Assembly: GCF_049243985.1 (NCBI RefSeq)
Contig: NC_135384.1
Span: 14,194,501-14,258,500 of the forward strand
Reading direction: 5' to 3'
Length of the DNA: 64,000 bases
DNA from: Paroedura picta
Lineage: Eukaryota > Chordata > Lepidosauria > Squamata > Gekkonidae
Under the pieces are notes generated by a model. It saw only the letters and a program-made list of their open reading frames with translations. It was not told where the DNA came from and made no database searches. Shown in pieces: positions 58,523-64,000 of the stretch (position 1 is its first letter; the number at the start of each line of letters is the position of its first letter). The position numbers and the translations under genes are program-made.

Positions 58523-60649
58523 GGGTTATGGGCCCAGTGGTTCCAGTGGTTCCAGTGGTTCCAGAGGTTCCAGAGGTTGCAGTGGTGAGTTTGTGGCAGT
58601 GGTGTTATCCTGAGTGCTTGGATGTCTGCTGAGGAGGAGCAGTTGTCTGCCGGTATGGAAGGTACGGAGGCAGGCGGGAAGAGAGGCGTGTTGGTGAGTT
58701 CTCCAGCTGTGATGATGAGCACAGCTGCTATCCCCGTGGAGAAGCTCAACTCGGAAAACTACAATGTGTGGGCGCTGCGGATGAAGCATTATCTAACCAG
58801 AGAAGGGCTCTGGAGGTATGTGGATAATCCCCCTCCCAAACCGAGTTCACAGGAAGAGGTGGCTGATAAGAGGGCTCTTGCTACAATTGTGTTAGCTGTG
58901 GATAATCAACAATTGCTGCATATCTACAATGCTGAATCTGCAAGCGAGGCATGGACTGCTCTGAGCAAAGTTTATCTCCAGGACTCGGCCGGTACGCTGA
59001 TATCTCTATCAAGGAAGTTGTATAGAACTCAGATGCTGCCAGGTCAGTCTGTGAGGTCACATATTGATGCTCTGGGTGAGTGCTTTCGTAATTTGGAGCT
59101 TAGAGGAAAAGCTACCTCGAAATTGGATCGCATTTTCATTCTGCTTTCATCTCTGTTACCTGAGTTTGAACCAGTCGTTTCCAGCCTGGAGGGCTATGAA
59201 GCACGTGATTTGGAATGGAGCCAAGTCACTGGGCGACTACAAGATTTTGAGTCCAGGCAAGTTGCCAAGGGAGTCTTATCTGTGTCTGGGCATATGGCCA
59301 AAGGAAAGGAGTATTCCAGCTCCCAGGTGGCTTCTGTCTATTGTAAACCGAAGGTCAAACAAGCAAGCAACTTTCAAAAGCAGGAGAAGGTGTCTGGGAG
59401 AGTGAGAAGGTGCTGGATTTGTCAGTCAACGGGACACATTGCTCGTTTCTGTTCAAAAACTAATTCCCAATCGGTGAAGGATGTTACAAATAGTGCCCAG
59501 AGGATAATGGGTACTGCTACCATCAAGCTCGTGAACACAGCATTACCCTCAGGAGGGGACTGGGTAATCGACAGCGGAGCTACAGGAATCTTCTGCAATG
59601 ACCAGAGGCTGCTCACAGACATTCATACATCTCAGCTAAAGGAAGTGCGGCTGGCTGATGGACAAACAAGAGAAGTTGTCTGTATGGGTTCACTATATCT
59701 CCCACAACTTAATTGTACTTTTAAGAATGTAATGTGTGTTCCCTCACTTCGTTCCAATCTCCTAAGTGTGTCTGTCTTAACAAGTGAAATGTTTAATGTC
59801 ATATTCACTAATAAGGGGTGTTCAATTTGGAAAGAAGGAAAGGAGTTGGTGCAGGGGAGTTTGTCTGGTGGTGTGTATCTGTTAAAGGAGACTTCAGAAA
59901 GTGCACAGGTTGTTGATAACACTCCCATTCACAATAATTGTATACATTTATTGCACCGAAGGGCTGGGCATATAGGGTACTCAGCATTGAAAAAAACCTT
60001 AGATATTCTTGGGGTTGGTGACATCTCGGAGTGTACAAATTATTTGGATTGCCAGGTGTGTAAGGAAGTAAAGGCCAAGGCGTTTCCAGTGGCTAAAATA
60101 AGCACATTTTGAGATATTTAAAGAGAACGAAAAACATGAAACTTAAGCTAAATATCTCTAAAGATACAAGTGTAAATGCCTATTCTGATGCAAGCTGGGG
60201 CGATGATCTAGGGACAGGAAAGTCTACTACAGGTTATGTGATATATTGTTATGGTGCCTTGATAGTGTGGAAGACACAAAAACAATCACTTATAGCTACG
60301 AGTTCCGCTGAAGCAGAGTATTCAGCGCTAAGCCAATGTATATTGGAATTAGAGTGGATTTCACAACTGTTTAAGGATCTGCATATTGAGTTTGCTAAAC
60401 CAATATCAGTATTCTGTGACAACACAGCTGTACAGGAAATAGCACACAATAAAGTTTTGAAAGGACGTAGCAAGCACATAGTGATACGCTATCAAACTGT
60501 TAGACAATCTGTAAATAGTGGTTTCATCCAGATACGAAATTGTAGAACTGACGAGAATGTATCTGATGTGTTCACAAAGCCTGTATGTATAAACAAACAT
60601 GAACTGTTTAGTAGCATGTTAGGACTTCACTCTGTTATCTGAGGAGGGG

Positions 60650-61031
60650 TGTTGGTATAATGTACCAAGTGACAGCTAACAGCGTGAAGGTGATCAAACT
60701 GATCTAACTGACAGGTACTGATCATGTGAGAAGTGTCAGGTGCACAGGAATGACACAGCACAAATGCTTCTATTGGCTGGATAGAAAGCTGATGCAACAT
60801 TAGAGAAGGTTGCATGTACATAGGTTGTGTATATAAGGAATGATGGGAAAGCTGTTCTTCCCTCTCTCTCTGAAATGCCATTGTGCGCGCAGCACTCTGC
60901 TGGATAACTTGTAAATATTCTGTACATAAAATAACTGCTAAGGAACCTACAACCTGTGTTGTTTGTGTTCTTGTGTCACATCGAGGTGACACACCACTAC
61001 AACGGCTTCCGCTTTCACAGCAACGCTAACA
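60650..61031 (+). repeat. Right LTR of the copia element
   Basis: 382 bp, apparently identical to the left LTR over its full length when read by eye. Confidence 0.93.
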
Positions 61032-62056
61032 CCTCTTGCTGCTCAGAAAATTTCAATGAACAGTTGAACGCCTTTTCCCAAAATTCTTGGATAAAATAAT
61101 CTCCTTTGGCCCAAGATGGTCTTACATCCTGAAGGAATTTCTGAAAACCAGGTGGCTGATGAGAGTGCAGGGTGAAGGACAAGGCACCATGGAAAGTCTG
61201 TATATCTAAGCCTAGATTATATGACAGTGAGTCAAAATTCCACTGAGATGTAAGAAACCACACTTTACCCAAAGGCTGCAATGAAAAATTTACGACTGCA
61301 AAAATAAACAACCTCAACATGTGCAGGGTTTCAGGCTTTCCATATGCAAAATATACATTGGCTTTGCTCTCGAAAAGGACAGGAGACTGTTCCTGTATTC
61401 TGAATAACATCTCAAATATTTCTTCCTCATATACCCTTTTCCCTATTTTGAATATGAAAGAATAACAGATTCCATATTGTGAAAGCAAAGGAATTGCTGC
61501 CTGCAAAAACCCGTCCCCAATGTGATCATCCGCAGTCATGAGTCCAATCCAGGTCCACCTGAAATGTTGAAGTAAGCGGACAGCTCCCATGAACTCATAA
61601 GCTTCATTTGGCACCATCTGATAAACAGAAGGGAATTGCATTCTGTCGCTCTGCTCTAGAGAAAACGTGCCAAAAGTAAGCTGAAAGAAAATATATAGGG
61701 TTACAACGGAATGATTGTTTTTTCAGCCAAATGTGTGAAATCACCAAAGCCTCCCTTGTATATTGCTTACCTGTGGAGTTTTGTATGCCCGTAATACAGT
61801 CGCCATGTTGACGGATGTTTCAGTGTGAACCCCTCCAATGACAGATATGAGATGATTTTGACTACCACACTCGAAATTGGGAAGGAACGGCAGGGACAAG
61901 AGGCTCAGAGCAGCTTTATATTCAACCTTTGCAATATCGTAACCAGTGAGGACATGAAAACCCAAAGTGATGTTTGGTAAGAGCTTGGGATTCTCGTTGA
62001 TCTCATTTACCGCAAATGCCAAAGCCAAGACATACTGATAGTGTTTTGGAATTGAT

Positions 62057-62630
62057 CTGCGATAACAATATGACATAATTTAGCAACACAGTGTAAAGGC
62101 TCTGGTGCTATTTATTCTAACAACAAAATATAACCTGAATATATTTCACCTCAAAGCCAGGTTATTTCTTTTATCTTGACCATTTTTTGCTTTTGTGCAA
62201 GGCTTTTTTATGTTCGCCGGTACGAAAATATAGATACAAAGCATTTCACAGTATCGAGAGCGATCATAAGTAACATCCTCTTGTCTGGCTTGCTGTATTT
62301 CCAGATGGAAGCAGCAGCAAATGCAACAAACAAATAAAAACTAACTTGCCATTGTGGATTTTGGTTGGCACAGTTGAGAAAATGGTGTTTGCAAATGTTC
62401 CATCATGATTGTTTTTAGACCAAGTTGTTTGTGACTTGATTTGGGGGAAAGACAATTTAAATTCATCATTTCCCTATACTTCCTCAGTTTATACTTTAAC
62501 TCTTGTATATTGTATATGGTGGATTGGGGAAGGGGGGGAAGTTAGCCACTTATACCAGGATTGGTTTAAGGATTTGTGGGGCCCATAGCACCAGAGCCAG
62601 ATTTAGGATTTGTGGAGTCCTAGTACAATG
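62057..62630. other. Region upstream of gene D exon 2
   Basis: Part of intron 1 of gene D if exon 1 lies further right. Nothing recognised. Confidence 0.35.
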
Positions 62631-62985
62631 AAGAAGAAGAAGAAGAAGAAGAAGAAGAAGAAGAAGAAGAAGAAGAAGAAGAAGAAGAAGAAGAAGAAGA
62701 AGAAGAAGAAGAAGAAGAAGAAGAAGAAGGGTTGGTTCTTATATGCTGCTTTTCTCTACTCGAAGGAGGCTCAAAGTGGCTTACAGTCACCTTCCTTATC
62801 CTCTCCCCACAACAGACACGCTGTGAGGGAGATGAGGCTGAGAGAACAGTTTTCTGTCAGAACAGTTTTCTCAGTGCCATGGCGAGCCCAAGGTCACCCA
62901 GCTGGCTGCATGTGGGGGAGTGTAGAATCGAACCCAGCATGCCAGATTAGAAGTCCACACTCCTAACCACTACACCAAACCTCTA
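62631..62985 (-). mobile_element. tRNA-derived SINE with long (AAG)n tail
   Basis: Read on the minus strand: A box TTTGGTGTAGTGGTTAGGAG, B box GCTGGGTTCGATTC, then CATGCAGCCAGCTGGGTGAC, a body with AGAAAACTGTTCTGACAG, GTAAGCCACTTTGAGCC and GCATATAAGAACC. The tail is about 33 TTC units (62,631-62,729 as AAG on the plus strand). A well kept copy of the family also at 48,993 and 51,728. Confidence 0.85.
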
Positions 62986-63158
62986 CACCAAATTGCAGCA
63001 GGAGCCAACAAACTAGGGATAGAGGACCCCACAATGGAAAGGATTATCACTCTGAGTGGTTTGAAAATAAGAAAAGGGGGAACAGAGGGACTATGGCCTT
63101 GATTCATGGAACCCCTGGAAGGTGGAGGGACCACAGCAAGTGCTACATGTCTTTCATT

Positions 63159-63341
63159 GACCGTTTATGCACTGGGAACTTCACTGCCCCAGCTCCCGTG
63201 CAGGAGCAAAAATTGGGGATGGATGAGGTGCACCAGGCCAAATGCTCCCTCTTGTGGGTGCAGGAATAGGTAGGGTTACCTGCCACGACTAAAACTCCAG
63301 CCTGCAACCTGGCATGAAGCCAGTGCGTAAATGGTCATAGA
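63159..63341. mobile_element. MITE with TGACCGTTTATGCACTGG ends, 183 bp
   Basis: Left end TGACCGTTTATGCACTGG and inverted right end TGACCATTTACGCACTGG. Second copy, inverted, at 56,545-56,697. No transposase; target duplication not clear, so the superfamily is open. Confidence 0.65.
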
Positions 63342-64000
63342 GAAACTAGCCCTTATTTATATCTATGTTAGCATTCACTTTCATACAAACACCTATTCCT
63401 TGTGCATATGACAAATTAACACAGGCCAATATATACACGTCACTCTTGGTGCTTTTGAGGTCTGACTGAGATTTGTAAAGGGGCCATCAGCTGCCATATA
63501 GTGTTAAACTTGAAGGAAAACTGGATTCACTTGCAGCTGCAGAGCAATGGTTTTAGCTTGGCATACGTCTTTTGGCTAAATCCTGCACAATTCCCCTCTT
63601 TCTTTCTTGAAGCCCATCACACTGTGTTTCTATTCATGCAGGTCTCGGAATCCTCACCATAGCCTTTTTGGTGCCTAAATGGTTATCCCTCCTCCATTTT
63701 GCAACAGTGGAAAAACTGGCTTTATACAAGCCAGTATCAATCAGTATTGGCACATTTTAAGAACACATCACAGAAAGCTTCAAATTTCTTTCTGACTGGA
63801 ATTAATCATATTAATTACATTACTCAACATATCATTTAAGTTTGTATCATTACCAACACATCCAATTCTTATAAATTATTTTAATCTGTTATATGTTAGG
63901 CATGGGGAAAAATAGTTTCTGTGTAGCTATGGCTTGTAGCTATGCATCTTCAACAATAAAGTTAGTATAATATCATCAACATAATGTTGTAAATGCATTA
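63342..64000. other. Right edge of the window
   Basis: AT-rich. I looked for exon 1 of gene D ([10 protein letters not shown] on the minus strand) and did not find it. Confidence 0.4.

Larger units (their letters stand above)
58141..61031 (+). mobile_element. Ty1/copia LTR retrotransposon, incomplete, inserted in gene D exon 3
   Basis: LTRs of 382 bp at 58,141-58,522 and 60,650-61,031, beginning TGTTGG and ending CTAACA, with the 5-bp target duplication CCTCT on both sides. The primer-binding site GGGTTATGGGCCCAG (58,523-58,537) matches the inside (anticodon arm) of initiator tRNA-Met, as in Drosophila copia. A purine tract GAGGAGGGG precedes the right LTR. Parts seen, in order: gag with a CCHC knuckle (CWICQSTGHIARFC), protease motif (VIDSGAT), the pre-integrase HHCC-like region and a copia-type RNase H (YSDASWGDD, SSAEAEYSAL). 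At 2.9 kb it is well short of a full copia element, so it is broken, with about one major break. I saw no difference between the LTRs, so the insertion is very recent. It runs antisense to gene D. Confidence 0.93.
53706..62056 (-). pseudogene. Vomeronasal type-2 receptor, gene D, exon 3 disrupted by a copia insertion
   Basis: Minus-strand V2R. Exons seen, high to low coordinate: exon 2 62056-61771, exon 3 61680-61032 and 58140-57936 (separated by the copia element), exon 4 57298-57071, exon 5 56507-56381, exon 6 54616-53706. Splice sites are canonical. Exon 2 is 6 bp shorter than in A-C. Exon 5 has GKKFCCYGCAPCPEGM; exon 6 has [27 protein letters not shown] and [17 protein letters not shown] and is fully open. 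No other break was seen in exons 2-6, so the gene was probably working until recently. Exon 1 (the [10 protein letters not shown] block) was not found between 62,057 and 64,000 and may lie past the edge. If the insertion is not fixed, intact alleles may exist. Orientation is convergent with gene C. Confidence 0.9.

Noticed and set aside
62631-62729. Poly-lysine frame
   Set aside because: Translation of an (AAG)n SINE tail.

Overview
This is vertebrate, almost certainly squamate reptile (lizard), genomic DNA. The evidence is (i) multi-exon vomeronasal type-2 receptor (V2R) genes, a family expanded in lizards and snakes; (ii) tRNA-derived SINEs with a Bov-B-type tail (Sauria SINE-like), a Bov-B LINE 3' end, CR1 fragments and several hAT-like MITEs typical of squamates; and (iii) a recent Ty1/copia element. 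I cannot name the species.

Layout. 1-15,151 is one continuous minisatellite of 35/36-bp units, about 420 units and open at the left edge. It has visible higher-order duplications (477 bp, about 3.6 kb, and two apparently identical 1,730-bp blocks). Nearly every unit carries AAAATGGCTGCC, a good match to the YY1 binding core. It is not coding; short open frames in it are by-products of the repeat. 15,152-17,796 is intergenic with MITEs. Then come three plus-strand V2R genes in tandem, each with six recognisable exons, canonical GT-AG junctions and open frames: A (17,797-26,019), B (29,253-36,917) and C (40,697-46,922). A fourth V2R, D, lies on the minus strand (53,706-62,056), tail-to-tail with C. 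Its exons 2-6 are visible, but exon 3 is split by a copia element (58,141-61,031) with a 5-bp target duplication and LTRs that look identical. Exon 1 of D is not seen before the right edge.

The V2Rs are class C GPCRs of the vomeronasal organ. Each has a Venus-flytrap ligand domain (exons 1-4), a cysteine-rich linker (exon 5 and the start of exon 6) and a seven-helix domain (exon 6). B and C are the closest pair and show signs of sequence exchange around intron 2/exon 3. Gene C has a SINE placed immediately before its ancestral start codon. Introns and spacers hold Sauria-type SINEs with clear target duplications, hAT elements, CR1, Bov-B, an L1-like insertion and long microsatellites.

The observations most worth a second look are the YY1-motif minisatellite beside the chemoreceptor cluster, the recent copia disruption of gene D, the decoy exon fragment in gene B and the SINE-altered start of gene C. 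Exon limits were worked out by eye from splice sites and by comparing the four paralogs. Repeat family names are from memory of consensus sequences, without a database search.
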